Origin: a virus
Reading direction: 5' to 3' (one strand)
Length of the DNA stretch: 64,000 nt
Virus record (IMG/VR): IMGVR_UViG_3300023174_000110
Coordinates: 27,561-91,560 of that record
A program made the position numbers and the translations under genes. This document shows positions 35,767-53,704 of the stretch, in pieces (position 1 is the stretch's first letter; each line of letters opens with the position of its first letter). Below the pieces are notes generated by a model. The model was not told the DNA's origin and ran no database searches. It was given only the letters and a program-made list of their open reading frames with translations.

Positions 35767-38676
35767 TTACCCTATGATTAGATAAGTTCCTTGTTCTGTG
35801 GTGATATCGTTGCCGGCTTCTGTCGCTAATAATGGATAATCATATACAAATACTTGACCGTATATGAATGCGGTTTGTGTATTAGCATTCTTGTTTACTG
35901 TTATTCTAGAATTACCTGATGGTCCAAATGAACTGTTGGCCACCGATATGTTACCGTTGGCAAATACTCTGGTGACTGCATAATATGGTCCACCGTTTAA
36001 CGAAACACTATCTCCAACGTATATAATGTTATTGGCTGGTGTCTTTCTGTCAAAATTACCATCATATTGTCCTGTAACTGATGTTATATTTATGACGTTT
36101 GAGGAGGCATTTGCATATCCAAAGCCCACATTCGCAAAAGTCAAAAATACATTGTCATCAATTGTTAATTTGTTATTCACATGATCAACATCAGTAATTA
36201 AAGAATACACTTTTACATTATTGCTGGATTCAAATTTTATATAATCATTAGCAAATATAGTGTTACCAATGTTACCAGATATAACATTGTTGACTTTGAT
36301 AATATTACTACTAATTATATTGGTGGCTGTGTTGACTTCTAGGGTCAAGTAAGCTGCACCACCAGCCACATACTCTAAAGTGTAACCTTTTTGGTGTCCC
36401 GTTTCTGTTCCAAGGTTAAACGAATTGGAACTTCTTAGTAAATTTCTACCAATAAGTTTTGAGCCAGCTGGATGTAAAAGGTTTAAAATTAAATCTTTAT
36501 ATGATTTTAAAGCTTTTTCTACCGATAAAACGTATGTATACTTATTATAATCTAAACTCTCTAGAACTAATCCTAATGAAGAAGGCTGTCCATCTTCATT
36601 TAAATATACACCTTGGCCAACAATCAATCCATTTAAAAATGCTGCGTTAGCTTTGGCATTACCATCACCATATTTAATCATACTGCCAGGTAAACCAGCT
36701 TTGTTAATCAATACTGGTTGTGGACTGAAATTTAATTGTACTGTTGTGTTGCCAACTTCTCTATCAATATTTAAAGTTAATCCTTCGGCATAATTTCCTG
36801 AATAATCATACACCCTTAATCTGTAGATGTCATTTTGTGTATTTCCTGTGGGGTCAAATGAAGTTCTAGTAAAAGAATAAACATTTGCAGAATATGTTGC
36901 AGATAGGTATGTATTACCTTGATAGATGATATCTCCGGTAACAATTGAATTTGTTCCAGACACATTACTCAGAGCAATATCTTGCACATTTAAATATACC
37001 TTTGGTGCAGAAACGTAATCTTCGCCTGGATTGGTAATATTGATGGTTGAAATTTGGCCAATACGATCCGTTGTTGGAGATAAAATTGCACCATCTCCCA
37101 TAATTCCTGGAATAACAAGACTTGCATTTGATCCATATTCACTATTAATTATTACAGTTGGTAGATCGGAAAGTGTATATCCAAAACCACCTAATGAGTA
37201 AGTTGTGTTTATATTGTTGCCAGAAAATATGTATGGCACCCTAACAATTGATCCTGTTGCGTTAACTACTATGTTCGCAAACGCTCCTGATCCCAAACCA
37301 CCAACAATACTAATTGTGTCATTGTTCCCATAACCAGTACCAGCATTTCGAATTGAAATAGGTTGTAATATGCCAAGATTTTTTAAATCACTTTGTCCTG
37401 CGTCAGTAGAATACAAAGAAGTAACAGTAACGTTTGGTGTTTTATTATATCCTGCACCTTGATTTGTAATTTTAATAGAACCGATTGGCCCAACAGCAAA
37501 AGATGTAAATGTAAATGCATCCACTAATCTAGAATTTGTATTAGTTACACCTGGATTTTGAAATATATTATATGTTTGTGCTAAAGTCGTATTGCCAATT
37601 GCTATATTTGAAGCCGTACCTAAAGAGTTGCTGATAATAAAAGAAACATTTGTTAATTTTTCACTATCTAATAAATTAATTTCAGCTTTTGCTGGTGCGT
37701 CTGCCGTTCCTAAAAAATTAATAGCTGAATTTGGAGATAATCGATAACCATTTGATCCATCAGTAACAACTATAGATGAAATACTGCCTCTTGTTGTTTG
37801 ACCAACAAAAGCTTCTGCACCAACTGGATCAACAACATCCGGATTCAATCCACCAGAAATAATAACAGGATCACCCGGTTCATAAAATTGGCCACGTTCT
37901 TTGGAGTTTATTCTAATCGATGAAATAACACCAATAATTTTACCTCTTAGTATTACAGCGTTTTCTGGTATGTTTACTCCTTGGTTTTGAATATAAACTT
38001 TACCATTAAGGAAATAAACATCTGAATTATTGTTGTCAACTACACGAACAAATTCTCCAGAATTAAATAATCTTTGTATGTTTGAAATAAAAACTTCAGT
38101 TTTAGAACCAGTTACACTTGAATAATCAATGGTTGCATATGATTTGGTTGTTTCTCCAAAAATTCTTAAATTATTAATTAAAAGCCAATTTGGATTTAAA
38201 GAATCTATTCTTAAAGATTTTGTAATCACCCATTTGCCATCTGAAGCTTTTAAAACTGTATCGGATGTGTTAAATATTTCGGCACTTGAGTTGTACAAAG
38301 CTCTAAACAGGAATTTATAAGAGTTTTCTGTTCCTTTGGTGTTGTACAATTCTTTTGATATTTTTAATAATTTTCTTTTATCCGTTAAAGCATCTTTTGG
38401 TATGTAAGGAAGAAAATCATTAATAAAATAATCAATAAATTCATCTAATGTGTTGTCAACATTAGAATAATTTAATAAATTCTTTGATGCGTATGTTACA
38501 CCTTGGTCACTTGAAGTAACAATAGTATTTGATGCATTTGCACTATGAGTTGTTTCCATCCATTGATAGTATGCTTCAATAAAAGAAACAAAATTTTGAT
38601 AAGCAGAATCATCCTGAATAAATTCAGGAAGTTGTTTAGCAATCTGTAATGATGTTTTGTGATTATCTAAAATCAT
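35767..38676 (-). CDS. gp7: Baseplate wedge initiator (gp7-like)
   Basis: 969 aa; T4 gp7 is 1032 aa. In T4 gp7 nucleates the wedge and binds gp10, gp8, gp6 and gp53. The N-terminus shows the conserved plan: LPEFIQDDSAYQNFVSFIEA, then NTLDEFIDYFINDFLPYIPK, then DKRKLLKISKELYNTKGTEN and SYKFLFRALYNSSAEIFNTS. The rest is beta-rich, with several GxGY repeats (VTDGSNGYRLSPNSAINF, ITNQGAGYNKTPNVTV, IRNAGTGYGNNDTISIVG, ITNPGEDYVSAPKVYLN) and a domain with GDIIYQGNTYLSATYSANVY. It is followed by the 693-aa fibre and preceded by gp6, as expected for a wedge operon. Confidence 0.86.
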   Translation of the reverse strand: MILDNHKTSLQIAKQLPEFIQDDSAYQNFVSFIEAYYQWMETTHSANASNTIVTSSDQGVTYASKNLLNYSNVDNTLDEFIDYFINDFLPYIPKDALTDKRKLLKISKELYNTKGTENSYKFLFRALYNSSAEIFNTSDTVLKASDGKWVITKSLRIDSLNPNWLLINNLRIFGETTKSYATIDYSSVTGSKTEVFISNIQRLFNSGEFVRVVDNNNSDVYFLNGKVYIQNQGVNIPENAVILRGKIIGVISSIRINSKERGQFYEPGDPVIISGGLNPDVVDPVGAEAFVGQTTRGSISSIVVTDGSNGYRLSPNSAINFLGTADAPAKAEINLLDSEKLTNVSFIISNSLGTASNIAIGNTTLAQTYNIFQNPGVTNTNSRLVDAFTFTSFAVGPIGSIKITNQGAGYNKTPNVTVTSLYSTDAGQSDLKNLGILQPISIRNAGTGYGNNDTISIVGGLGSGAFANIVVNATGSIVRVPYIFSGNNINTTYSLGGFGYTLSDLPTVIINSEYGSNASLVIPGIMGDGAILSPTTDRIGQISTINITNPGEDYVSAPKVYLNVQDIALSNVSGTNSIVTGDIIYQGNTYLSATYSANVYSFTRTSFDPTGNTQNDIYRLRVYDYSGNYAEGLTLNIDREVGNTTVQLNFSPQPVLINKAGLPGSMIKYGDGNAKANAAFLNGLIVGQGVYLNEDGQPSSLGLVLESLDYNKYTYVLSVEKALKSYKDLILNLLHPAGSKLIGRNLLRSSNSFNLGTETGHQKGYTLEYVAGGAAYLTLEVNTATNIISSNIIKVNNVISGNIGNTIFANDYIKFESSNNVKVYSLITDVDHVNNKLTIDDNVFLTFANVGFGYANASSNVINITSVTGQYDGNFDRKTPANNIIYVGDSVSLNGGPYYAVTRVFANGNISVANSSFGPSGNSRITVNKNANTQTAFIYGQVFVYDYPLLATEAGNDITTEQGTYLIIG

Positions 38677-38679
38677 TTA

Positions 38680-40749
38680 TTAACTACTTGCTGTAATGTT
38701 TATTTCAATTGCTGACTGATCAGTATTATCTAATGTGATAATTTTATCTTTATCAGAAGAAACAATTGTTGAATTTGGTATTGCTTGTAAGGTTAATATA
38801 CCTAAAGGATTATCAATTTGTGATGGATTAAAATCGGTCAATGTAATTACGCCAGTTTGATAGTCTACTGTGCCAGCATTAACATTTAAAATTGTTTTAA
38901 CACCTTCACTATAATAATATGTTCTTAATGTTCCTCTGTTGCCAGCTAAAACAGCCAAAGCTGAACACATAGTTCCGTTACCATCAGCTGAAGTAATTTC
39001 AATTAGAGCTTGTGTATAATTAATTCCAGGGTTTGTTATCGTAATATTATTAACTTGGCCATTTACAACAGTTGCTTTTGCTGTTGCACCTGTGCCATCA
39101 CCTACAATGGTTACTATTGGATTGGATGTGTAACCAAATCCTGGATTAATAATAGTTATAGAATCTAAAAAAGTTGTTCCTGATGGAGTTTCTTCTAGAT
39201 ATGCAGTTCTAACAATGTTATTATTTTTTGTGTCAATTACTTGAAAAGTGGGACTAATACTAATACTTTTTGAGAAAATATCTTTTTTCAATGGCACACC
39301 AAAATTAAATGAATATGATGTTGAATTAAGTAAATTTGGTGAAAATCTTTTTTGTAACACTAACGATGCATCATTAGTTATAAATGATTGATTGACAGAT
39401 TGCACCGCAGTTATTAATGATGACAATTGAAATGTTGAATTAAATTTATTTAATGTATTGGTTGCAAAATTCTGAATAGAATTAAATACTTGTGTTTCTA
39501 ATTGATCAGAAGTTAATGCTGTTAATTTTGGATTATAATATATGTTTGATATAATTTTTAAGTATGTATAGTCAACGTCTATAATCTTTGGTTTAATTGT
39601 TAACACAGAAATAGGTTTAATAATTTTTTCTTCAATAATATTTTTTTGTGTTTGTGTTAAAGTGTATCCACCTTTTGGTTTTATGGCAATAAAAATAGTA
39701 CCATAAACAGGAGGACTATTTTCTTCTCCGCCCCAAACATTAACAGCGTCTATTGGAAAAATACCAGCATTGTTTTGAATTAAATAAATGTAATCTTCTT
39801 TTGTAACAGCACGACCTTGAGCAGAGTATGATTTAGGTGCTGTGTACTTAATTGATTCAATGGTTTCTTTTTCGGAACCTTGTGTTGTGGATGTGACAGG
39901 TGTTATTGTGGTGTTAGAGTATCCAGAAATAGAATCCATCAATACAAAATTATTGGCACCAGTTGAACTTGTGCCATTAGTTACAATATATGAAACTGTT
40001 ACAATATTACCATCAGTAATTGATTTTCCTAATATGCCATCACCAAAATATATTTGATAGTAACCATTGATACCTTCCTGTAAAAAATACACACTCGATG
40101 TTGAATCCAAACTTAAATAATCTGAAGCCAAAGTATAAATTTCGTAGGCAGTATTTGAACCGCTCTGTTGCACAGATACAGTTAATGTAGAAGTGTCAAT
40201 GTTTGTGTCAGGTAAATCAAATATAGCTGTTGGGTTGGCTGCAGAATCATAAGTATAATTTAATGTAATTGGCTCACCTTGTTTCAAAGTTAAATTTGAA
40301 AATGTAACCGAATTAGAAAAAGTATTTGTGTTTAATGTTGTTGAATTAACTGTTACAAATTTGTAATTTACGCCATCAATTGCTTCGGACATGAATGTGG
40401 TAAATTTTGGTAGTGTCAATGAAGAATCTGTTACTTGATTGAAAGTGATATTAATGGTGGCTGATGGTGCTGATGCCGATTTTGGTGTATAATTTAATAA
40501 TTTTGCATGAGAAACAACAGACGACCTCTGTAAAGCTGAATCCAAAAACATTTCATTGGCAACCATATTCAAATAATAAGCATTATATTGTGTATTGTAA
40601 GAAAGAATGTCTAACAATGTAGAAAGTGCAGATCCTTCATAGTTGTAATCTTGTAATGTGTTTTGTGATTGCAAAAACTTTTTAAGATTAGTTTTAATTG
40701 TATTAAAATCTAAATCGGTAATCTGAATATTGGATTTATTTCCAGCCAT
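38680..40749 (-). CDS. gp6: Baseplate wedge protein (gp6-like)
   Basis: 689 aa; T4 gp6 is 660 aa. In T4, gp6 dimers form the continuous inner ring of the baseplate that triggers sheath contraction. Seen here: an N-terminal segment DLDFNTIKTNLKKFLQSQNT, then EGSALSTLLDILSYNTQYNA and YYLNMVANEMFLDSALQRSS, the strongest family signature, then EKETIESIKYTAPKSYSAQG and RAVTKEDYIYLIQNNAGIFP. Near residues 535-600 a GxGY repeat pair is inserted (NPGFGYTSNPIVTIVGDGTG, ATVVNGQVNNITITNPGINY). It overlaps neither neighbour but lies 1-3 nt from both. Confidence 0.92.
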   Translation of the reverse strand: MAGNKSNIQITDLDFNTIKTNLKKFLQSQNTLQDYNYEGSALSTLLDILSYNTQYNAYYLNMVANEMFLDSALQRSSVVSHAKLLNYTPKSASAPSATINITFNQVTDSSLTLPKFTTFMSEAIDGVNYKFVTVNSTTLNTNTFSNSVTFSNLTLKQGEPITLNYTYDSAANPTAIFDLPDTNIDTSTLTVSVQQSGSNTAYEIYTLASDYLSLDSTSSVYFLQEGINGYYQIYFGDGILGKSITDGNIVTVSYIVTNGTSSTGANNFVLMDSISGYSNTTITPVTSTTQGSEKETIESIKYTAPKSYSAQGRAVTKEDYIYLIQNNAGIFPIDAVNVWGGEENSPPVYGTIFIAIKPKGGYTLTQTQKNIIEEKIIKPISVLTIKPKIIDVDYTYLKIISNIYYNPKLTALTSDQLETQVFNSIQNFATNTLNKFNSTFQLSSLITAVQSVNQSFITNDASLVLQKRFSPNLLNSTSYSFNFGVPLKKDIFSKSISISPTFQVIDTKNNNIVRTAYLEETPSGTTFLDSITIINPGFGYTSNPIVTIVGDGTGATAKATVVNGQVNNITITNPGINYTQALIEITSADGNGTMCSALAVLAGNRGTLRTYYYSEGVKTILNVNAGTVDYQTGVITLTDFNPSQIDNPLGILTLQAIPNSTIVSSDKDKIITLDNTDQSAIEINITASS

Positions 40750-40750
40750 T

Positions 40751-41143
40751 TTATCTATTTCTTTCTAGAAGTAATGTTACTGATGTTGGCAGCGTTGCAT
40801 TTTCAATATAGAAACTAATTGTGATATCATAAGCATTTTTGTCAGGATATGGCACAATGATTATTTCTTTTAATTTTGCTCTTTTTTCATAATTTTTTAT
40901 AACCAATTCTACTTCTTTTTCTAAACTGGTAGCGGTTACAGGCGAAATTGGTTCAAACAATATTGCATCAATATTAGATCCTATGTCAGGATTAAAAGGT
41001 CTTTCATAATGTTTGGTTAAAAGTAAATTACGAATAGAACGAACAACAGCCAATTCGTCATAGCTGAGAGCAACGTCACCAACTACCGGCTTTTTGGTAA
41101 ATGTGAAGTCGATGTCGGAGTATATCTTTGTTAGGTTTGCCAT
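40751..41143 (-). CDS. gp25: Baseplate wedge protein (gp25-like)
   Basis: 130 aa; T4 gp25 is 132 aa. It belongs to the gp25/lysozyme-like fold family found in all contractile injection systems and, with gp6 and gp53, forms the core of each wedge and initiates the sheath. Visible: YSDIDFTFTKKPVVGDVALS, DELAVVRSIRNLLLTKHYER and the conserved PFNPDIGSNIDAILFEPISP. There is no catalytic glutamate arrangement of a true lysozyme. It starts the gp25-gp6-gp7 segment after a 102-nt gap. Confidence 0.94.
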   Translation of the reverse strand: MANLTKIYSDIDFTFTKKPVVGDVALSYDELAVVRSIRNLLLTKHYERPFNPDIGSNIDAILFEPISPVTATSLEKEVELVIKNYEKRAKLKEIIIVPYPDKNAYDITISFYIENATLPTSVTLLLERNR

Positions 41144-41245
41144 CTTTTATTTATTACGCTTTCAGGAGTAAATGCGCTTTTTGGAACCTGAGAAGCGCAG
41201 GAAAAAATTTTTGGGCCGGATTGCAAAATTTCGAAATTTCCATTT
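41144..41245. other. 102-nt intergenic gap rich in palindromes
   Basis: The largest gene-free stretch in the leftward arm. It holds a perfect 14-bp palindrome AAATTTCGAAATTT (41229-41238 region and flanks), a 6-bp inverted repeat GCGCTT/AAGCGC with a 13-nt loop (about 41174-41198), a run GGAAAAAATTTTTGGGCC and, next to gp25, TAATAAATA, a weak late-promoter-like sequence. It separates the adhesion gene block from gp25. Possibly a terminator/promoter junction; nothing proves it. Confidence 0.4.
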
Positions 41246-41908
41246 TTATGATATCCATACACAAGGTGAGTGGGTTGTTGATGATATATATGAAATTGCA
41301 ACTACACCGGCAAAACCACCTTGGTTTATACTTGATCCTCCACGTCCAGCAACACCTGCTACTGGACTTTTAATTACTAAACCATTAGATATTGGTGGAA
41401 ATGGAACAGAACCATTGCCAGGATTTGGTGTTCCTGGCATATTTTGCGGCGGCTCTGGATAATCTTCATAAATTTGATATGGAGGACCACTAACAGTATT
41501 CGTCCAACGAGCAACTCCTGGTCCACCTCGACTAGCACTTATTATAGTATCGCCTGTGCTTCTATAAATGCCGGAGTTTCCTCCGTATTGACCAACAAAA
41601 TTAAAATTGTCAAAATAATTATATCTGTTACCTTGTATGATGACCGTTCTCAAAAATCCTTCACCAATACCTCCAGAACCACCACTGCCTACTGAAATAG
41701 TCAATTGGTCACCAGGTCTAAGCTGGTTGGTATTAAATACATAATTATAACCACCTGCATATCCAGGTCTGGTAATCCGAAAAGCCCCACCATTTACAAA
41801 CCAACTCGTGCAGCCTCCTCCACCACCATAAACTTCAATAATATTTTGATTCGTCCAATCGTTGGGGACCGTCCAGGTTCTACCTGTAGTAAAAAGTAGT
41901 TCTACCAT
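41246..41908 (-). CDS. Glycine-rich virion protein, 220 aa
   Basis: The N-terminal half has LFTTGRTWTVPNDWTNQNII followed by EVYGGGGGCTSW, the layout of the glycine-rich domain found at the tips of many phage fibres (a TWTVP.. strand then a poly-Gly loop). Later Gly-rich loops are GSGGSGGIGEG and GVAGRGGSSINQGG, and the VVAISYI strand closes the domain. Such domains act as adhesin tips or adhesin-like caps. It lies directly downstream of the collagen-like genes, so it may sit at the end of a collagen-type fibre; that is inference. Confidence 0.65.
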   Translation of the reverse strand: MVELLFTTGRTWTVPNDWTNQNIIEVYGGGGGCTSWFVNGGAFRITRPGYAGGYNYVFNTNQLRPGDQLTISVGSGGSGGIGEGFLRTVIIQGNRYNYFDNFNFVGQYGGNSGIYRSTGDTIISASRGGPGVARWTNTVSGPPYQIYEDYPEPPQNMPGTPNPGNGSVPFPPISNGLVIKSPVAGVAGRGGSSINQGGFAGVVAISYISSTTHSPCVWIS

Positions 41909-41912
41909 TATA

Positions 41913-42521
41913 TTAGGAAAAACCTAATGTTACCACTAAAACAGTATTTGATGTTTGTAAATTCAATGATTGAACAGAGATATACAAAGCATTTCCTGTG
42001 TTAGCTACATTATTAACTCCAATTTGAGCAGGTTGAAAAACACCTAAAGTTGAAACAGGGATATTTAATAAACCACCAACAAAATTTGATCCATTGAATG
42101 CGGTAACTGTTGCAGTTCCTAATCCATTAACAATTCTTGCTGATAAGTATTGTACTGTTAAATTTCTTGGAGAATAATTAGTAAAATAATATGTATTTGC
42201 AACCGCTATTCCAGTAATATTTAATGTGGCTGTGGTGTTTGCAAATGGTCCTGTTGAACCAATGGGTCCTGTAGCACCAGTAGAACCTATTGGTCCTTGA
42301 ATGCCTGTAGCACCAGTCGTACCTATAACACCCGTTGCACCGGTAGAACCCGTGGTACCTGTAAGACCAATTGGTCCTGTTGCGCCGGTTGTTCCTATCA
42401 CACCAGTAGCACCAGTAGAACCTACTAGGCCTTGAACACCTGTAGCACCAGTTGAACCAATTGGGCCTGTGGCACCTCGGCCTAATCCACTATTTGCAAG
42501 CTCACTTTGTTTTAATGGCAT
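41913..42521 (-). CDS. Short collagen-like virion protein, 202 aa
   Basis: Residues about 13-95 are uninterrupted Gly-X-Y triplets, mostly G-A-T, G-S-T and G-P-I, with Thr in most third positions. A C-terminal globular domain of about 105 residues follows ([20 protein letters not shown] ... VLVVTLGFS), which may act as a trimerisation knob. Bacterial and phage collagen-like proteins form triple helices without hydroxyproline. It is the shortest of three collagen-type genes in a row, 4-5 nt from its neighbours, and may form the distal part of the same appendage. Confidence 0.8.
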   Translation of the reverse strand: MPLKQSELANSGLGRGATGPIGSTGATGVQGLVGSTGATGVIGTTGATGPIGLTGTTGSTGATGVIGTTGATGIQGPIGSTGATGPIGSTGPFANTTATLNITGIAVANTYYFTNYSPRNLTVQYLSARIVNGLGTATVTAFNGSNFVGGLLNIPVSTLGVFQPAQIGVNNVANTGNALYISVQSLNLQTSNTVLVVTLGFS

Positions 42522-42526
42522 ATTCT

Positions 42527-51095
<8,569 letters not shown>

Positions 51096-51134
51096 GGTTC
51101 ACTATCCCCTTTGATTTAAAACATACTTCTATAA

Positions 51135-52295
51135 CTAACTATTTAGTTTAATGACTTGGGGCAAATCATGAGGATAATTTTTCTTTAACCAATTCAATTG
51201 AGGTCTTGCATCATTTCTTTCATACCAACCATTACCTGTATAAACATTTAACACAGATTGAAAATATTCCTCATACATTTTGCCAACTTTTTCTAATGTA
51301 AAGTTTTCTGCAAAAGCACGACAGTTCTTAGGATTAATATTGTGGATGTTTTTTGCAGCCCACAAAAATTGTTCAAAAGTTCTGCAACGATAACCAGTAA
51401 TTCCGTGAATGTTGTTTTCAGTAAATGATCCCCAATCAGTTGTGATTGTAGGAGTTCCAGAGAACAACATTTCTACTTGAACCCCACCAAAAGGTTCAAC
51501 ATACATTGATGGCACAAATGCCGCTTTTGCGCCAGACATTAATTTTCTTCTCATCTCAACATCAGCATAACCAATTTCTGTTACATGAGAAGGTATTTCT
51601 TTATAACCCATTTGAGTCAATGAATTTTGGCCAGCAATAATTAATTTTGCACCTATAGCTTCAGTTGCTTGAACCGCAACATTAACGCCTTTACCATCAT
51701 ACACACGACCCAAAAATAAAAAATAATCTTCTTTTTTTTCTTGGAATGTAAAATCATCAGGATCAAAATAGTTTGGAATTACAGCATCATACCAATCTTG
51801 TTTACAAGAACCAACAGCTGTCATTCCATAATAAGCATGATAGATTGCATATGATTCAAAAATTTTCCAACGAGCCCAATGACCACCAGCATATCCAATT
51901 CCTGGTTCAACACAAATTAAATCAGGATGTGCATCGCAGACAGGTCTTACACCAGAACCCCAAAAAGGAAGAATAAAATCGTGTTTTTGTTTTCTTAGAC
52001 CAACTTCACGAATGGCATTTTTATAAAATGTTTGATAAGCATGGTCATTAACATCAAACTTATAGAAGTTTTTACGCCAATCATAGTCACCGTAAGCAAT
52101 TTCTAAATCTTTATTGGTGGTTACTGTGACGTGTTCATCACAAACTAAATTTGAATCTTCATGGCCATAATGTATAATGGTGTGCCCTAAAGCTTTCATC
52201 ATTTTACCAAACTTGACTACTTTTTGTGTGTAAGCACAAGCGTTGTATTCTTTTGAAGAAACTGTATGTGGTAAACCTAAAATATGAAAACGCAT
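51135..52295 (-). CDS. GT4-type glycosyltransferase
   Basis: 386 aa, the usual length for a GT-B fold retaining glycosyltransferase. The C-terminal nucleotide-sugar half is clear: FLFLGRVYDGKG (residues 192-203), KLIIAGQ (217-223), then the E-x7-E motif EPFGGVQVE (E267, E275) followed by SGTPTITTDWGSFTE. The N-terminal half starts RFHILGLPHTVSSKEYNACA. There is no signal peptide or membrane segment, so it acts in the cytoplasm. It is encoded inside the late structural operon, directly upstream of the Thr-rich collagen-like genes, which suggests virion glycosylation rather than host envelope change. Substrate and sugar are unknown. Confidence 0.88.
   Translation of the reverse strand: MRFHILGLPHTVSSKEYNACAYTQKVVKFGKMMKALGHTIIHYGHEDSNLVCDEHVTVTTNKDLEIAYGDYDWRKNFYKFDVNDHAYQTFYKNAIREVGLRKQKHDFILPFWGSGVRPVCDAHPDLICVEPGIGYAGGHWARWKIFESYAIYHAYYGMTAVGSCKQDWYDAVIPNYFDPDDFTFQEKKEDYFLFLGRVYDGKGVNVAVQATEAIGAKLIIAGQNSLTQMGYKEIPSHVTEIGYADVEMRRKLMSGAKAAFVPSMYVEPFGGVQVEMLFSGTPTITTDWGSFTENNIHGITGYRCRTFEQFLWAAKNIHNINPKNCRAFAENFTLEKVGKMYEEYFQSVLNVYTGNGWYERNDARPQLNWLKKNYPHDLPQVIKLNS
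51140..51146 (-). promoter_or_regulatory. CTAAATA late-promoter-like motif
   Basis: Minus-strand CTAAATA 44 nt upstream of the TTG start of the 1412-aa collagen-like gene, overlapping the 3' end of the glycosyltransferase gene (Leu-Asn of VIKLNS). It may provide a separate late transcript for the collagen-like genes. A chance match is possible. Confidence 0.3.
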
Positions 52296-52317
52296 AATAA
52301 AATCACCTTTTTAAAAA

Positions 52318-53703
52318 TTATATTGTGATTAACCTTCTAATCATCTTAACTGTATTTATTGCTTGTGTGGGACGGAAATACAAATTAACTACGTTGTTTG
52401 AAACATCTGCATCAAATTGACCAAGAGTAACATCACTTATAAGTTCACCGTATTGTGTCATAAAAGCACAAATGCCATTATGCATTACTCTTAACTCAAT
52501 CACCTGATAAAAAGAACCTGAGGTTATCTGTATTTCATATTTGGCACTTCGATATGTGTAAATATCAAAATTGTCAACAGCAATTGGATTTGTTGTCGTT
52601 GTGTCAAATTGAATAATTGATACGCCACCGCCAGCAGCCTCTAAAGAAGTGGCTGAAGTAATACGGCCAAATCTATCTACTGTAAAAATGGGAACTCTGT
52701 TTGCTGAACCATATGTTCCTGGATTAACTCCCGTTTCTGTAAGTGTAAATGATCCTCCTGTTCCGCCAGTAGTGCCACCACCTGTGCCGCCAGTTATAAT
52801 AGTTGTGCCTGTGCCTGTTCCAGATGTTAGCGCTGAAGCATAAGGATTATTGTATAATACAGCTGACGTGTTTACTGTTACAGCTAAAGGCCTTGCCGTG
52901 GCCAAATCATTTTTTAATTTTGTTGTACCAACAATTTGTAATAAAGAGTTTTGAGTTGCACCTACACTAGAAAAAGTTAAGACGGTTTGATAATCACGTA
53001 TGATTGCCAAAGAATTCTGATAAAAATTAATGTCTGCATTTCTTCTAGATGTTAATAAAGATTGTAAAGAATTAACATTGGTTATAATTGAATTAATACT
53101 AGAGATGGAAATATTACTATATGTGTTTCCATCTACAAGATATAAAGAATTACCTAAAGTTATTGAACCACTAATTATTGTGTTACTTATTGAATTAACA
53201 TCATCTTGAATATAAAGACTGGTAAAATTTCCTAAAACGGGTACATTGTTTTGTGTTTGGTCGGCTTTGTTGGTTAAAGATAAAACCTGGCGACCAATTG
53301 ATAAAGCAGTATTTAAATCTGGATATAAAACAGTATTGGCTGAACGTTCAACACCTGATATATAATTTGTGTGTGTAACAAAATTTGAAACAGATGTTAA
53401 AGTGTTTATAACAGAAGTATATAATGTATTTGCTTGATCTGGCGCAACATTAAAAGTTACTGTACTGGTATTACAATTTGTTGCCATGCCATTTAAAACA
53501 ATTGTAATGTTATTCATTACAGAAGAATATGGATTTTGGTAATATCCTGTTGTTGTTGATGTTGCAATATCATCAACTTGCCATTGACTTAAATTAATTG
53601 AAGAATTGTTAAGAAAATTATTAGCCGCAGGAGCTAAATCGACATCATCACCAAATTTGGTGGTGTCAAAATTATAACCTAGTCTATTGTATATACTGCT
53701 CAT
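52318..53703 (-). CDS. Unassigned structural protein near the spike, 461 aa
   Basis: The N-terminus (IYNRLGYNFDTTKFGDDVDL then PYSSVMNNITIVLNGMATNC) and a helical middle (residues 85-275) precede a glycine hinge (TGGTGGGTTGGTGG), a fibre-type phrase (GSANRVPIFTVDRFGRITSA) and a C-terminal beta domain (YRSAKYEIQITSGSFYQVIE, LGQFDADVSNNVVNLYFRPT). The C-terminal domain recurs in structural proteins of T4-like marine phages, to my recollection. It lies 1 nt from the spike gene and may attach near the baseplate centre. Function not assigned. Confidence 0.6.
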   Translation of the reverse strand: MSSIYNRLGYNFDTTKFGDDVDLAPAANNFLNNSSINLSQWQVDDIATSTTTGYYQNPYSSVMNNITIVLNGMATNCNTSTVTFNVAPDQANTLYTSVINTLTSVSNFVTHTNYISGVERSANTVLYPDLNTALSIGRQVLSLTNKADQTQNNVPVLGNFTSLYIQDDVNSISNTIISGSITLGNSLYLVDGNTYSNISISSINSIITNVNSLQSLLTSRRNADINFYQNSLAIIRDYQTVLTFSSVGATQNSLLQIVGTTKLKNDLATARPLAVTVNTSAVLYNNPYASALTSGTGTGTTIITGGTGGGTTGGTGGSFTLTETGVNPGTYGSANRVPIFTVDRFGRITSATSLEAAGGGVSIIQFDTTTTNPIAVDNFDIYTYRSAKYEIQITSGSFYQVIELRVMHNGICAFMTQYGELISDVTLGQFDADVSNNVVNLYFRPTQAINTVKMIRRLITI

Positions 53704-53704
53704 A

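Noticed and set aside
40751-41143. gp25-like protein as the missing tail lysozyme
   Set aside because: gp25 is related by fold to lysozymes but is a structural wedge protein, and no catalytic glutamate motif is visible here.
41172-41462. Plus-strand frame starting MRFLEPEKRRKKFLGRIAKF with AGGAG upstream
   Set aside because: Two thirds of it is antisense to the glycine-rich gene, the Shine-Dalgarno spacing is only 3 nt, and no neighbour is on that strand. The basic N-terminal stretch lies in the 102-nt gap, so I keep it only as a weak possibility.
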